Below are positions 7,118 to 7,696 of a DNA stretch of 7,696 bases, piece after piece. The notes below the pieces were generated by a model. It saw nothing but the letters and a program-made list of their open reading frames with translations. It searched no databases and was not told the DNA's origin. The translations under genes were made by a program, and so were the position numbers. The stretch's first letter is position 1; every line of letters begins with the position of its first letter. The stretch is from Anaerolineaceae bacterium (GTDB lineage: Bacteria > Chloroflexota > Anaerolineae > Anaerolineales > Anaerolineaceae), in contig WOZC01000078.1 of the NCBI GenBank assembly GCA_011620465.1, positions 4,355-12,050 on the forward strand, in the 5' to 3' direction.

Positions 7118-7645
7118 TTACTTTGGTTTCTTTAAGAAACCGAATACCACAACCAGTGTAATGCCAATTGCACTGCCTGCAATCAGGGTCAGCCCAATGT
7201 GTTGGCTGTTTCCGAACAATAGCTGGGTTGTGGATGGAGGTGGGGTGGGAGTAGGGCTGGGTAAAGGCGTCTTGGTTGGAATTGCTGTACGAGTGGGCTG
7301 CATGATCGTCGGTTGGGGTGTGAAAGGCGCAATGGTTGAAGTCGGTTCGAGGGTTGCAGTGGCGATCGTCCCTCGTCTGATCAGCAAAAACTGACCGATG
7401 TAGATCTCAGTCGCATCGGGGCTGTTGCCATTGAGTGTCATGATATCACTTGGGGTCATCCCATAGGCTGCGGCGATGTCAAAAAGGGTGTCGCCATCAA
7501 CTACCTGGTGGTAAATAGCGCCATCAGCCTGGGGGGTTGAAACGATCACACCATTATTTTTTGGATTCCCCCCAATACCATTAACCTGGGTAAGCGGGAC
7601 CAGGCAAATCAAGATGAGAATCAAAAATGCACCCAATTTTTTCAT
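7118..7645 (-). CDS. Exported LysM-domain protein with Thr/Pro linker and C-terminal membrane anchor
   Basis: A 175-residue envelope protein with no enzyme domain. Signal peptide about 1-23 (KK then hydrophobic run to VNG). One LysM module at about 44-91 holds the typical YHQVVDGDTLFDIAAAYGM start, the LNG in the middle and the IYIGQFLLI end; LysM binds N-acetylglucosamine polymers such as peptidoglycan. Residues 92-140 are a Thr/Pro-rich spacer of the kind common in Anaerolineae exported proteins. A hydrophobic segment (about 150-170) followed by KKPK would hold the protein in the membrane with a short positive tail inside. There is no LPxTG motif. The start is supported by the signal peptide, not by a ribosome site: TATAAT lies only seven bases upstream, so the mRNA may be leaderless. 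It is 82 bp upstream of the LOG gene on the same strand; read-through is possible. Function beyond wall binding is unknown. Confidence 0.87.
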   Translation of the reverse strand: MKKLGAFLILILICLVPLTQVNGIGGNPKNNGVIVSTPQADGAIYHQVVDGDTLFDIAAAYGMTPSDIMTLNGNSPDATEIYIGQFLLIRRGTIATATLEPTSTIAPFTPQPTIMQPTRTAIPTKTPLPSPTPTPPPSTTQLLFGNSQHIGLTLIAGSAIGITLVVVFGFLKKPK

Positions 7646-7652
7646 GGCATCT

Positions 7653-7658
7653 ATTATA
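7653..7658 (-). promoter_or_regulatory. Predicted -10 box for the LysM gene, giving a leaderless transcript
   Basis: Perfect TATAAT on the minus strand, separated from the ATG by the seven bases AGATGCC. With a usual start 6-7 bases after the -10 box, transcription would begin at or next to the A of the ATG. No Shine-Dalgarno sequence is present. No TTGACA-like -35 is seen upstream, where the DNA is A-rich. Confidence 0.5.
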
Positions 7659-7696
7659 GCTTCTTTGACGTGATTGTTTTTGTGGTTTATTTTTTG

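Noticed and set aside
7080..7394. 104-codon open frame on the plus strand opposite the LysM gene
   Set aside because: Its Val/Gly-rich part is simply the complement of the Thr/Pro linker; no ribosome site, no recognisable domain.

Overview
The window is an ordinary chromosomal stretch of a bacterium, with six complete protein genes, short gaps, and no RNA gene, CRISPR array or mobile element that I can see. The lineage is inferred. Long Thr/Pro-rich linkers in two exported proteins, together with the M3 peptidase, subtilase, C-terminal processing protease and LysM protein families, suggest a Chloroflexota bacterium of the Anaerolineae type. No marker gene proves this.

Left part: a cytosolic M3-family oligoendopeptidase (minus, start reset to 1824) and a secreted subtilisin-like protease (plus, start reset to 2066) diverge from a 241-bp gap. 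The gap holds a TATAAT box for each direction and a good Shine-Dalgarno site for each gene. The subtilase has a signal peptide, a propeptide, an S8 catalytic domain with an inserted PA domain, and two Ig-like C-terminal modules.

Centre: the subtilase and the next gene converge on a 188-bp gap. The gap holds one intrinsic terminator per direction and a pair of 18-bp direct repeats just past the stop codon of the minus-strand gene.

Right part: four minus-strand genes. A LysM protein with a signal peptide and a C-terminal membrane anchor comes first. Then follows a probable operon: a LOG-family nucleotide phosphoribohydrolase, a HAD-type pyrimidine 5'-nucleotidase that overlaps it by 4 bp (ATGA), and a membrane-anchored S41 C-terminal processing protease 52 bp further on. 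The operon ends in a strong terminator. The LOG/HAD pair suggests nucleoside-monophosphate turnover; the S41 and LysM proteins act at the envelope.

I found no convincing new defence or mobile system. The more unusual points are the predicted leaderless or near-leaderless starts of the LysM and LOG genes, the translationally coupled LOG/HAD pair, the EF-hand/dockerin-like loop inside the subtilase, and the repeat pair at 4401-4441.
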